DNA from: an uncultured Bacteroidales bacterium
GTDB lineage: Bacteria > Bacteroidota > Bacteroidia > Bacteroidales > Paludibacteraceae
Assembly: GCA_903830915.1 (NCBI GenBank)
Contig: CAIKVR010000377.1
Coordinates: 1-53,614 of the forward strand
DNA: 53,614 nucleotides
Direction of reading: 5' to 3'
Shown: positions 28,623 through 38,900 of the stretch, one piece after another
Layout: each line of letters starts with the position of its first letter
How positions within the stretch are numbered: the stretch's first letter is position 1
Notes under the pieces: generated by a model
What the model saw: only the letters and a program-made list of their open reading frames with translations
Databases searched by the model: none
Told to the model about the DNA's origin: nothing
Translations under genes and position numbers: made by a program

Positions 28623-30206
28623 ATGAAGAAACTTTTTCAAAACAGCAGTTTAAACCTTGCATTGTTGGGTTTGGCTACAATGCCTGCAGTGGCACAAAAA
28701 ACTGAAACAAAGCAAACTCGACCAAATGTGTTATTCATTGCCGTGGATGACCTGAAGCCTCTTATTGCAGCTTATGGTGATAAAATGGCGATTACTCCTG
28801 GTATGGACAGGTTGGCAAACGAAGGTATGGCATTTCAGAATTGCTATGTACAGCAAGCCATTAGTGGTGCTACACGCGCAAGTTGCCTTACCGGAATGCG
28901 CCCTGATAAAACCAAAGTATGGGATTTGATAACAAATTTCCGTCAGGTAAATACAAATGCAGTTAGTTTGCCCGAATACTTTATTAAAAATGGTTACGAA
29001 ACAGCTGCAGTTGGAAAAATTTACCATGTTGGTAGTGCAGGTCCGGGACATGATGCAGCATCATGGTCTACTCCATGGATTAATGATAAAGCTGAAACTT
29101 ATGTCAATTTCGTTCCTGAAAAAGGTAAAAAAGGTCCGGCAGTTGAATGTGCCGATGTGCCCGACAATACTTACCAGGATGGCGTTTGTGCCGAAATCGG
29201 AATCAAATTGTTGAACCAACTGAAAGATAACGGAAAACCATTTTTCCTTGCTGTAGGTTTTCACAAGCCTCATTTACCATTTGTTGCACCAAAAAAATAC
29301 TGGGATTTATACAAACGTGATCAGTTCAAGATTGCACCTTTCCAACACAAGGCAGCAGGCAGTCCGGATTTGGCCTACCATGTTTCGGGTGAATTGAAAA
29401 GTTACACCGACATTCCTCAGTTCGACAGTTATTCCGAGCAAGAGCTGGATCATTTGTCGGTTGATAAACAAAAGGAACTGATTCATGGTTACTACGCAGC
29501 CACTTCCTATATGGACGCTCAGCTTGTGAAGGTGCTGAACGAATTAGACCGGCTGAAATTGAGCGATAATACCATCGTAATCCTTTGGGGTGACCACGGC
29601 TGGCATTTGGGCGATCATGGATTGTGGAACAAACACACTGATTTTGAACAAGCTACACATGCTTGTATGTTGATGCGGGTAAAAGGAATGAAACCGGGTA
29701 TAAAACCACTAACACAATGCGAATTTGTTGATATTTTCCCAACCTTGTGTGAACTTTCAGGAATTCCGACCCCAAAATATCTGGATGGAATCAGCCTGAT
29801 ACCTGCCATGAAAAATCCAACTGCAGAATTACGGGAATTTGCATTCAGTCAGTACCCACGCAAGGATGCTATGGGTTATACCATACGCACCAAACGTTTC
29901 CGTTATACTGAGTGGATTGGCGACCTGTATTCAGCTGAATTTCCTTACAGTCAGGCCAAAATCGTAGCCACCGAAATGTATGATTACGACAAAGATCCGC
30001 TGGAAACTAAAAGTCTGATTGGTGATAAAGCATACAGCAAAGAAGAAGTGATGATGAAAAAAATGTTCACTGAAGCAATGAACCGCGAACACGTTCAATA
30101 TGCAAACTATTCAAAATTAGCCGATTGGCACGAACCTATCAGTACAACTCCGGAGAAAAAAGGAAAGAAAATCAAAAAAGACAGAAAAAGCGGTGACGTA
30201 GAATAA
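28623..30206 (+). CDS. S1 sulfatase, iduronate-2-sulfatase-like (2)
   Basis: A 527-residue sulfatase, paralogous to the one at 25305. I start it at 28623 (MKKLFQNSSLNLALLGLA, signal ending PAVAQ) rather than at an upstream ATG that overlaps the PL6 gene. The maturation motif is Ser81-Gly-Ala-Thr-Arg85, with Ala in place of the usual Pro; S-x-A-x-R is an accepted anSME variant. ILWGDHGWHLGDHGLWNKH near residue 330 completes the active-site pattern. The C-terminus is a Lys-rich tail (EKKGKKIKKDRK). A periplasmic site of action is inferred. Which sulfate position it attacks cannot be read from sequence. Confidence 0.92.
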   Translation: MKKLFQNSSLNLALLGLATMPAVAQKTETKQTRPNVLFIAVDDLKPLIAAYGDKMAITPGMDRLANEGMAFQNCYVQQAISGATRASCLTGMRPDKTKVWDLITNFRQVNTNAVSLPEYFIKNGYETAAVGKIYHVGSAGPGHDAASWSTPWINDKAETYVNFVPEKGKKGPAVECADVPDNTYQDGVCAEIGIKLLNQLKDNGKPFFLAVGFHKPHLPFVAPKKYWDLYKRDQFKIAPFQHKAAGSPDLAYHVSGELKSYTDIPQFDSYSEQELDHLSVDKQKELIHGYYAATSYMDAQLVKVLNELDRLKLSDNTIVILWGDHGWHLGDHGLWNKHTDFEQATHACMLMRVKGMKPGIKPLTQCEFVDIFPTLCELSGIPTPKYLDGISLIPAMKNPTAELREFAFSQYPRKDAMGYTIRTKRFRYTEWIGDLYSAEFPYSQAKIVATEMYDYDKDPLETKSLIGDKAYSKEEVMMKKMFTEAMNREHVQYANYSKLADWHEPISTTPEKKGKKIKKDRKSGDVE

Positions 30207-30213
30207 TTTAGAA

Positions 30214-30894
30214 ATGAAAATAAAACTCTCTCTGATTTTTATATTGCTTGTGAATAGCCTATGGCTTTTCCCACAAAAAAATTGTCCTGAAAAGATTCTT
30301 TTTCAGGACAATTTCGGGGGAAATCTATCCAATTGGCTGGTAGAGTTTGAACAACCTGAAAGTTCATCCATCAAAGTGATTGACAACAAATTAGACCTTT
30401 CTTCTTCGAAAGGAGCAACGGTTTGGTTTAATCAAAAACTATCGGGCAATATCATGATTACTTACAACGGGATTATTGTGGATAAAGGTGGGAAAAACGA
30501 CCGGGTTTCGGATTTGAATGCTTTCTGGATGGCCTCTGAACCAGGTAAAGAAAACCCTTTCGGACACGATGGACATTTTGAAGCATACGATAACTTGAAC
30601 CTCTATTATGCGGGAGTTGGCGGGCATTACAACAAGTACACCCGTTTCAGGAAATATCATAGCAACGGAGAGAAGCCTGTATTGAAAGAATACAGCGATG
30701 CTCCTCATTTATTGGTTGGAAATAAAACATACTCAGTCAAAATAATCGTAAATAATGGTCTGATTCAGTATTACTTAAACAATGAACTGTATTGGGAATT
30801 GAAAGATGAAACGCCTTACAAAGAAGGCTATTTTGGTTTCAGAACTACCATAAGTCATCAGCAATTTTCTGATTTTAAAGTAAATCGACTCTAA
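30214..30894 (+). CDS. Secreted jelly-roll protein (DUF6250/DUF1961-like)
   Basis: A 226-residue secreted protein with a signal peptide (ending LWLFPQ) and a single concanavalin-like beta-sandwich. Recognisable parts are ILFQDNFGGNLSNWLVE near residue 28, FWMASEPGKENPFGHDGHFE near 110, and the ending GYFGFRTTISHQQFSDFKV typical of the DUF6250/DUF1961/DUF1080 type. Members recur in PULs for acidic glycans; catalytic or binding roles are not firmly known to me. It lies between two sulfatases, 7 bases after the first and 12 before the second, so it is surely co-expressed with them. Confidence 0.7.
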   Translation: MKIKLSLIFILLVNSLWLFPQKNCPEKILFQDNFGGNLSNWLVEFEQPESSSIKVIDNKLDLSSSKGATVWFNQKLSGNIMITYNGIIVDKGGKNDRVSDLNAFWMASEPGKENPFGHDGHFEAYDNLNLYYAGVGGHYNKYTRFRKYHSNGEKPVLKEYSDAPHLLVGNKTYSVKIIVNNGLIQYYLNNELYWELKDETPYKEGYFGFRTTISHQQFSDFKVNRL

Positions 30895-30906
30895 AAAATT
30901 AATAAA

Positions 30907-32265
30907 ATGAAACACAAAGAATTTTTGAAAGCTGCAGGTATTGTTGCAGCCGGTATGTTAGGAATTAATACTCAGGCTCAGACTAAAGAAACGAAAAAAC
31001 CCAATATCATTTTCATTTTGGCTGACGATTTGGGTTATGCTGAAATTGGCTGCAATGGCTCTGACAAATACAAAACACCGAATATTGACAAGTTGGCTAG
31101 CGAAGGAATTCGCTTTACTCATGCTTATGCCAATCCGCTGAGCGGTCCATCGCGTGCTGCGCTTCTTACAGGCCGCTATCCGTTCCGCACCGGTGCAACC
31201 AATCAGGATGCCTGCTCGGAAGTGTTTCAACCAACCGAGAAAATGATTCCAGCCTATTTAAAACAAGTCGGTTATACATCAACTTCTATCGGCAAATGGG
31301 GACAAATTTTACTTGGACCAGCAGAATTTGGTTTTGACGATTACCTTCGTTTTTTTGGTAGTGGCATTTATTGGAGTTCACCTGAAAAAACAGTTAATTA
31401 TAGATCAAACGGTGTTGATTTGATTTTGAAAGACAAAGAATATATGCCGGATTTAATGCATAAGCAATTGGTTGATTTTCTTCAAAAAAATCAAAACAAA
31501 CCATTTTTTGCCTATTATCCGCTGTCGCATGTTCATGGTGAAATAAAACCAACTCCCGACAGCAAACCGAATGGTGATAATTATGTTGATAATATCGTTT
31601 ACATGGATAAATTAGTTGGAATTTTGCGGACTGAATTGGATAAATTAAAGCTCAGCGATAATACCATTCTCATTTTCTTCAGCGATAATGGAACTGCAGG
31701 CGGTCATTCTGATGCAGCCACCATCGGCGGACGCAGATTAATTGGTCAAAAAGGTAAAATGGAAGAAGGTGGAAGTCTTGAACCATTGATTGTTTATTGG
31801 CCCGGCGTTACTCCAAAAGGAAAAGTTTCGGATGACTTAATCAGCTCGACCGATTTTCTCCCAACTTTTGCAGAGATTACAGGAGCTCAACTACCTAAGG
31901 ATATAGCTCTTGACGGACAGAGCTTCAATGCTCAACTTCATGGGCAGAAAGGCAATCCACGCACATCCTTATTTGTTCAATTGGCAAATAATTATTGGGT
32001 TCGAAATAATGGTTGGAAATTGAATCAGGCGGGTGAACTGTTTGATATGAGCAAAGCTCCATTCGAAGAAATTCTTATTTCTGTTGATACAAAAAATCCT
32101 GCTGCAATAGCTGCACGTACCAGTCTACAAACAGAACTTGACCGACTCAATCCGAAAGGCGGTTATATCGACCACGGAGACGGAACCGGCAGACATGGAA
32201 ATAAAGATAAAAAAGCAGAAAAAAGAGAAGTCAGGAAAGAGGCAAAACTTAAACAAGGTCAGTAA
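30907..32265 (+). CDS. S1 sulfatase, arylsulfatase-like (3)
   Basis: A 452-residue S1 sulfatase from a different subgroup than the two iduronate-2-sulfatase-like proteins. It has a signal region ending INTQAQ, the metal-site motif PNIIFILADDLGYAEIGCNG near residue 33, the maturation motif Ser79-Gly-Pro-Ser-Arg83, IGKWGQ near 130, and IFFSDNGTAGGH near 255. The end is strongly basic (NKDKKAEKREVRKEAKLK), possibly for electrostatic retention on anionic glycan or envelope. It also depends on anSME maturation. It is followed after 34 bases by a beta-helix protein gene. Confidence 0.93.
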   Translation: MKHKEFLKAAGIVAAGMLGINTQAQTKETKKPNIIFILADDLGYAEIGCNGSDKYKTPNIDKLASEGIRFTHAYANPLSGPSRAALLTGRYPFRTGATNQDACSEVFQPTEKMIPAYLKQVGYTSTSIGKWGQILLGPAEFGFDDYLRFFGSGIYWSSPEKTVNYRSNGVDLILKDKEYMPDLMHKQLVDFLQKNQNKPFFAYYPLSHVHGEIKPTPDSKPNGDNYVDNIVYMDKLVGILRTELDKLKLSDNTILIFFSDNGTAGGHSDAATIGGRRLIGQKGKMEEGGSLEPLIVYWPGVTPKGKVSDDLISSTDFLPTFAEITGAQLPKDIALDGQSFNAQLHGQKGNPRTSLFVQLANNYWVRNNGWKLNQAGELFDMSKAPFEEILISVDTKNPAAIAARTSLQTELDRLNPKGGYIDHGDGTGRHGNKDKKAEKREVRKEAKLKQGQ

Positions 32266-32299
32266 TTTTCCTGAATATAATTAACTATACACCAACTAA

Positions 32300-34087
32300 A
32301 TGGTCAAGAAAATAAGCATTATTTCTCTGATAGTTTCTCTTGCATTGCAAAGCGTTTTATGCCAGACAACAACATTAGTATCAATTGATTCCAATGGAAA
32401 GTTGACTTATAAACCGGATTCAAAAGGAACGGTGATTCCCGATTTCAGTGGTGTAGGGTATCAGAATTCTGAAAAACCGATTCCGGTTGTGCCGGTTGTA
32501 AAAACGGTGACAGCGGTAGTTGGCGATAATGTATCAAATGTTCAAAATGCCATCAATGCTGTGGCTGCCATGCCGTTGGTAAATGGAATTCGGGGAGCAA
32601 TTTTGTTCAAAGCCGGAACGTATGAAATGAATGCGACAATAAATGTTGCTGCAAGTGGCATTGTGTTGCGGGGCGAAGGACAATCCACCATTTTCAAAGC
32701 CACCGGAACGGTTCAGTACGATTTAATTCATATCATAGGTGCGTCAGGTAAAACTGACATAACTTCCTCGCAGAAAATGGTAACCGATGCGTTTGTTCCG
32801 GTAGGAGTAAAAAGTGTAACTGTTCAAAGTGCACAACCATTTGCAGTTGGTGATTGGGTACATTTTCGCCGCGAACCAAACGATGCCTGGATTCACATGC
32901 TTGGCATGGACACACTTTCAAAAATTGACCCACTTGCAACCAATTGGACTGCTTCTTCCTATAAAATCAGTTATGAACGCAAAATAATGAACATTCAGGG
33001 AAATGTATTGACTTTTGATGCACCTGTTATGGATATAATCGATCCGGTTTATGCCAATGCTTTTGTGCTAAAATTTACTTCAGGTCGGATTTCAAATTGT
33101 GCAGTCGAAAATCTGAAAATGACTTCAAGTTACGCTTCTTCTACCGATGAACTTCATGGCTGGAATGCCATTTTTATGGATAATGTAGAAAATTGCTGGG
33201 TAAAAAATGTAATTGCATATTCGTTTGGTTATTCGTGTGTTAACGTCAATGATGGTGGTGCTTTCGTAACTGTTGACAGCTGTTCAATGCTCGATGCAAT
33301 TTCTCAAATTACCGGTGGTCGGCGATATTCGTTTAATTTGAACGGACAACGTTGTCTGGTTCAGAATTGCATTACCCGCAATGGACGACATGATTTTGTA
33401 GATGGAAGTCGCACCCCAGGTCCAAATGTATTCTATAACAGCACCGCCACTCTCGAACATGCCGACATTGGTCCGCATCACCGCTGGTCAACAGGAATTT
33501 TGATTGACAATGTCACCAGCGATGGGCAAATTCGGGTACAAGATAGAGCAGACTCAGGCTCGGGGCACGGTTGGTCAGGTGCTCAGATTATGTTTTGGAA
33601 TTGCACCTGCCCCGATTTTGTGGTGCAGGATCCGCCATCATATCATTGCAATTGGGCAATTGGGTGTGTTGGACAGATTACCAATGTAGGTCAGTGGACA
33701 ACAAATCCGTTAGGTATTGTTCAGTCGAAAGGCACAAAAATAACTACCATCCCAAGTTTATTTAAAGCACAATTGGCCTATCGGTTAAAAAACATGGCGA
33801 CTGTTACTGAAATTCCAACTAATACAAAAACTGATTTTCAGGTTATTCCAAATCCTGCATCAAATCAGTTTCAGGTGAAACTATCGATGACAGAATTGTC
33901 TGAAATTCAGCTTAACCTATGTGATTTGAGTGGTAAATCAATTAAAAAATTGCTTTCAACAAGAGTGAACGAAGCGGGAACAACTAATTTCTCTTTTAAT
34001 ACAATCGGCTTAAAATCAGGTATTTATTATTTAAAACTCACATCCGGTAACTTTCAGAAATCATCTAAACTGATTATTCAAAACTAA
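32300..34087 (+). CDS. T9SS-secreted beta-helix protein, paralogue 2
   Basis: A 595-residue secreted protein with a signal peptide (ending QSVLCQ), a beta-helix (about 70-500) and a T9SS tail (about 505-595, opening FQVIPNPASNQFQVKL). It is the most diverged of the three paralogues but keeps the diagnostic set: IPDFSGVGYQ, NGIRGAILFKAGTY, GRHDF, HHRW..GIL.D, GSGHGW (His423), WNC, QDPP and NWAIGC. I cannot name its CAZy family. It is three bases upstream of a T9SS-secreted PL6, so the two are probably secreted together and act on the same polymer. Confidence 0.75.
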   Translation: MVKKISIISLIVSLALQSVLCQTTTLVSIDSNGKLTYKPDSKGTVIPDFSGVGYQNSEKPIPVVPVVKTVTAVVGDNVSNVQNAINAVAAMPLVNGIRGAILFKAGTYEMNATINVAASGIVLRGEGQSTIFKATGTVQYDLIHIIGASGKTDITSSQKMVTDAFVPVGVKSVTVQSAQPFAVGDWVHFRREPNDAWIHMLGMDTLSKIDPLATNWTASSYKISYERKIMNIQGNVLTFDAPVMDIIDPVYANAFVLKFTSGRISNCAVENLKMTSSYASSTDELHGWNAIFMDNVENCWVKNVIAYSFGYSCVNVNDGGAFVTVDSCSMLDAISQITGGRRYSFNLNGQRCLVQNCITRNGRHDFVDGSRTPGPNVFYNSTATLEHADIGPHHRWSTGILIDNVTSDGQIRVQDRADSGSGHGWSGAQIMFWNCTCPDFVVQDPPSYHCNWAIGCVGQITNVGQWTTNPLGIVQSKGTKITTIPSLFKAQLAYRLKNMATVTEIPTNTKTDFQVIPNPASNQFQVKLSMTELSEIQLNLCDLSGKSIKKLLSTRVNEAGTTNFSFNTIGLKSGIYYLKLTSGNFQKSSKLIIQN

Positions 34088-34090
34088 AGA

Positions 34091-35797
34091 ATGAAAAAAT
34101 TTCAATTACAAATGATTAAAAACCAATGTTTGTCATTATTAATTTTGACAATCATTTTTATTGTTACCGGCAATTTAAAGGCTGCAATCATTAATGTAAG
34201 TTCAATTTCAGCACTACAAACGGCCATTAACAATTCAACAACGGGTGATATTATAAATCTTGGAAACGGACATTACGCCAATAATAATATAAGTATTTCA
34301 AAAAACAATATAACGGTGCAGGCAGCTACACAAGGAGGCGTATTTCTGGATGGTACTAATTCAATTTTGATTACTGGCAGCAATAACATATTTAGTGGAT
34401 TTCAATTTACTGAGAATTTCACCATGACGGGCGTGGCAATTACTGTCAGAGGGAATAACAATACTATTACTCAGCTCAATTTCAATGGTTATTCGGCAGG
34501 AAAATTTATTCAACTTGAAGGTACAAATGCTGTAGTTTCATATTCAAATTTTCAAAATAAGCTGTGTGTACTGACGACATCGAAGTCGGGCACAGGTGAT
34601 ATGGTTCAGATTATTCCAAATGAAACAACTCCGGGAAATAATATTATCCGGTATTGTTCATTCCAGCACATGCCGGGTTTAGGTGGCGATTTTGGGAATG
34701 AATGTATCCGAATTGGCGACGGTGTTTATTCAACCTATATTTCGAGAACTGTAGTGGAATACTGTTATTTTGAAGATACAGGTCTGGGCGACAGCGAAGC
34801 AATTTCAGTCAAATCGCGTGAGAATGTTCTAAGATATAACACCATGAAAAATAACCCTGATGCCATGTTTTGTTTCCGTCGGGGTGATAACAATGTAGCT
34901 TATGGTAATTTCTTTATAAATTCCGGTGGACTAAGAGCAAAGGAATCTAATAATATCTTTTGTTACAACAATTATTTTGAAAAATCGGGCGTTACCGGCT
35001 CAGCAAATGCTGTGTCTTATGTTTATTATACAGCTAATTCAACGTACGTTTTGGACAATATCAATTTTCTTCATAACACTTTTGTGGATTGTGGGGATAT
35101 TGATTTTGGTGGTACAGGTGCTACAAACGGCACATGGGTCAATAATATTTTCAAAAAATCAGGGACAATTTTCGTAAATCCAAACTCCGGAACAAGCTTT
35201 AAAAACAACATATATACAGGCAATCTAGGTATTAATATTCCTTCCGGAATGACCTTAGCCGATCCAAAACTTGCATTAAACTCCGATGGTTATTATGGTT
35301 TGACTTCAGCGAGTCCGGCAATAGGAAAAGCTTCAAATGGGTATCCTGCAATGTTGAATCTTCAGGGAATTGACACTTTGTTTTTAGATATCAAAGGACT
35401 TACCCGACCCGTTTCAAGACTGTTGAAAGATATTGGATGTGAGCAATTTAATGCAAATGGAACAATCACAAACAGACCACTAAAACTTTCGGATGTTGGT
35501 CCGATTTATCTTAAGTCTTTAGCCGGAATTGAAACTCAGAAAGAAAACTTGAATTTCAATGTTCAGGTGAATTTAGCGACAATGAAATTGGTTTTTCATC
35601 ATTTTTCACCACATACTTCAAAAATAAATCTGTCAATTTATAGTTTGAGTGGGACATTAATCAAAACCATTGATATTATGAGTACTGAAAACCAACAACA
35701 AACCGTTGATATCTCAAATCTAAAAAGTGGTATGTATTTGGTTCGTTTAACTGCACTTGATTTATCCAATACAGCAAAATTTATCCTTGGAAATTAG
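34091..35797 (+). CDS. T9SS-secreted PL6 lyase
   Basis: A 568-residue extracellular PL6 lyase. It has a signal peptide (ending GNLKA), a beta-helix (about 35-440) with Lys241 in ISVKSR and Arg263 in CFRRGDN (22 apart, one residue more than in the periplasmic paralogues), and a T9SS sorting domain (about 490-568, ending SGMYLVRLTA... KFILGN). Its catalytic domain is very close to that of the giant protein at 35917; long shared stretches include GGDFGNECIRIGDG and YISRTVVEYCYFEDTGLGDS. It is the last gene of unit B. Confidence 0.9.
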   Translation: MKKFQLQMIKNQCLSLLILTIIFIVTGNLKAAIINVSSISALQTAINNSTTGDIINLGNGHYANNNISISKNNITVQAATQGGVFLDGTNSILITGSNNIFSGFQFTENFTMTGVAITVRGNNNTITQLNFNGYSAGKFIQLEGTNAVVSYSNFQNKLCVLTTSKSGTGDMVQIIPNETTPGNNIIRYCSFQHMPGLGGDFGNECIRIGDGVYSTYISRTVVEYCYFEDTGLGDSEAISVKSRENVLRYNTMKNNPDAMFCFRRGDNNVAYGNFFINSGGLRAKESNNIFCYNNYFEKSGVTGSANAVSYVYYTANSTYVLDNINFLHNTFVDCGDIDFGGTGATNGTWVNNIFKKSGTIFVNPNSGTSFKNNIYTGNLGINIPSGMTLADPKLALNSDGYYGLTSASPAIGKASNGYPAMLNLQGIDTLFLDIKGLTRPVSRLLKDIGCEQFNANGTITNRPLKLSDVGPIYLKSLAGIETQKENLNFNVQVNLATMKLVFHHFSPHTSKINLSIYSLSGTLIKTIDIMSTENQQQTVDISNLKSGMYLVRLTALDLSNTAKFILGN

Positions 35798-35857
35798 GTT
35801 TTCACTGACAAAATCTCCAATTATATTGATAAATACTTTTATTTCAAGAAATATTGC

Positions 35858-35865
35858 TATCTTTG
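35858..35865 (+). promoter_or_regulatory. PUL promoter C, -7 element
   Basis: TATCTTTG matches TAnnTTTG and shares its last three bases with the operator. The -33 position is only T-rich (35837-35840). Confidence 0.6.
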
Positions 35866-35890
35866 GTCGACCAATAATGTGGTCGACCAA
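35863..35890. promoter_or_regulatory. Tandem palindromic operator C
   Basis: TTGGTCGACCAA (35863-35874) is followed four bases later by GTGGTCGACCAA (35879-35890), with centres 16 bp apart. Geometry relative to the -7 element is identical at sites A, B and C. Confidence 0.8.
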
Positions 35891-35916
35891 TAAATTTACT
35901 ATTAAATCCAACAATT

Positions 35917-38900
35917 ATGAATTCTAAAATTACAGCTTTTATAGACATTCCTTTTCGTACAAAATGCATAAATATTAAAGCACTTGCATTTATTGTCGTT
36001 TGTCTTTTCTTTGGAAATGAAGTTATAACAGCTGCAACTATTACTGCAACCTCCATCGCAGATTTACAAACCAAAATAAATTCAGCTGCTTCGGGTGATA
36101 TTATCAATCTTGCAAATGGCCATTATACCAACAATACCATTAGCATTTCCAAAACGAATATCACTGTTCAGGCAACAACTGCAGGTGGAGTATATCTTGA
36201 CGGTACAAATACGATAACTATCTCAGGGAATAACAACACGTTTGGTGGATTCCAATTTACAAACGGAACCATTACTTCTAATGTGGTTACGGTAACCGGC
36301 AACAATAATACAATTACACAATTAAATTTCAATGGTTATTCGGCAAGTAAAATGTTGCAACTCGAAGGTCAATATAATGTTGTTTCGTTCTGTAATTTTC
36401 AAAATAAACCAGCACCCAATCTGGTAAATCACGGAGGCGATGGGGATATGGTTCAAATTATTCCAAACGCCACAAATCCTGGCTATAACACCATTAGGTA
36501 TTGCTCATTTCAACACATGCCCGGCTTTGGCGGAGATTTTGGAAATGAATGTATTCGAATAGGAGATGGTGCTTATTCAACCTATATTTCAAGAACTGTT
36601 GTTGAGTATTGTTATTTTGAAGACACTGGATTGGGCGATAGTGAAGCCATATCCGTTAAATCGATGGAAAATACACTTAGGTATAACACTATGAATAATA
36701 ATCCCAATGCCATGTTTTGTTTCCGAAACGGAGATAACAATGTAGCCTATGGTAATTTCTTCATTAGGTCAGGTGGAATTCGATGCAAACAATCCAATAA
36801 TGTCTGGATTTATAATAATTATTTTGAAATGGCCGGTACAGGCTGGGATAACACATTACCGGGTTCAGGGACTAGAGCAATCTATTTTTTGACTTATGCA
36901 GGCTACAACAACAATTATAATGTGATTCACAACACCTTTTATAAATGCGGTGAAACTGAAATACAACCCGGTATGACCAACTGTACCTGGGCAAATAATG
37001 CAATTTATTCTAATTCCGGTAATATTTTTTCAAGTTCTGGCACTACTGATGGTCAAACATTTGTTGGAAATCTTTACTCAGGTACGTTGGGATTAACGAT
37101 ACCAAGCGGCATGGTAAAAAACGACCCAAAACTGTCATTAAATTCCGACGGTTATTATGGCTTATTGGCTACCAGCCCAGCTATAAATGGAGCAAGTTCA
37201 AACTACCCTGCAATGCTGAGTATTCCATTAATCGACACCCTGGCACTCGATATACAAGGTCAATACAGACCTATAACAAGGACACAGAAAGATGTTGGTT
37301 GTGAAGAATACAGTGCAACAGGAACAGTTTTAAATAAACAATTAACAGTTACTAGTGTAGGACCATCTTATCTTGGTGGACCTGCAACTCCTACGCTTAC
37401 TGATCAAAATATTATATTTAATTCATTATCATCAAAAAATGTAGGTGATGCTAATTTTGCACTTGGAGCTTATGCTACGTCAGGTCTCACTGTTTCGTAT
37501 ACAAGTTCTAACACTGCAGTAGCGACCATTGTGAGTGGTCAGATTCACATTGTTGGAGGAGGAACTTCTATAATCACTGCATCACAAGCTGGAAATTCAG
37601 CCTATAATGCAGCTACCAACGTTACTCAAACGTTGACGGTAAATAAACAAAATCAAACCATCACTTTTGGTACTTTACCAACTAAGCTTGTATCGGATGC
37701 TGACTTTAGTGCGAGTGCAACAGCAAGTTCGGGACTAACAATCTCACTGTCAAGTTCAAATACCGCTGTAGCAACCATCGTAAGCGGTCAAATTCATATT
37801 GTTGGCGCAGGAACTACAACTATCACAGCTTCGCAAACTGGTAATACTTCCTACAATGCAGCGACTAATGTAACTCAAACTTTGACGGTTAATAAACTTT
37901 CCCAAACAATCACCTTCGGCACTATAGCTTCGAAAGTTACAACAACTGCTGATTTCAATCCAGGAGCAACCGCAAGCTCCACATTGATAGTAACTTATGC
38001 AAGTTCAAATACAGCTGTGGCAACTATTGTAAACAATCAGATTCATATTATAGGAGTTGGAACTACAACCATTACAGCTTCGCAAGCCGGAAACGCATCA
38101 TACAATGCCGCTCAGGATGTTACTCAATCATTTACCGTGAATAATGCAACAACACCTCAAACAATAACCTTCAATGCATTACTAACAAAAATGTATGGAG
38201 ATGCAGATTTTACACCGGGAGCAACTGCAAGTTCAGGGTTGACAGTAACATACAGCAGTTCAAACACCACTGTGGCAACTATTGTGAGCAATCAGATTCA
38301 TATTGTTGGAGCAGGAACATCAGATATTACAGCTTCCCAAACCGGAAACGGGACTTATAATGTAGCATCAAATGTTGTTCAAACACTCACTGTCAATAAA
38401 AAATCACAAACGGTTACTTTTACTGCATTACCAACTAAACTTATTACCGATGTGGATTTTGCACCGGGAGCAACTGCAAGTTCGGGGCTAACAGTTTCAT
38501 ACAGCAGTTCAAACACTGCTGTGGCAACTATTATCAGTAATCAAATCCACATTACAGGTGCAGGAACAATGACTATTACGGCTTCGCAGGCTGGAGATTC
38601 AAATAACAGTGCTGCAACCGATGTTCAACAAACATTGACCGTAAATAAACTATCTCAAACAATCACTTATGGTTCTCTTGCCAAAAAATGTACTGCTGAT
38701 GCTGATTTTAACCCAGGAGCAACTGCAAGTTCAGGATTAGCAGTAACTTATTCCAGCTCAAACACTTCAGTTGCAACAATTGTAAGTGGTTTGGTTCATA
38801 TTGTAGGTGCCGGAGTGTCAACTATAACTGCTTCACAAAGCGGGAGTTCCAGCTATAATACAGCCACGAATGTTGTACAGTCACTTACTGTAGAAGAGGT

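Noticed and set aside
37402-38889. Periodic repeats that might suggest a CRISPR array or DNA satellite
   Set aside because: The period is about 250 bp, the frame is open throughout, and conservation is at the protein level. They are Ig-like protein repeats.
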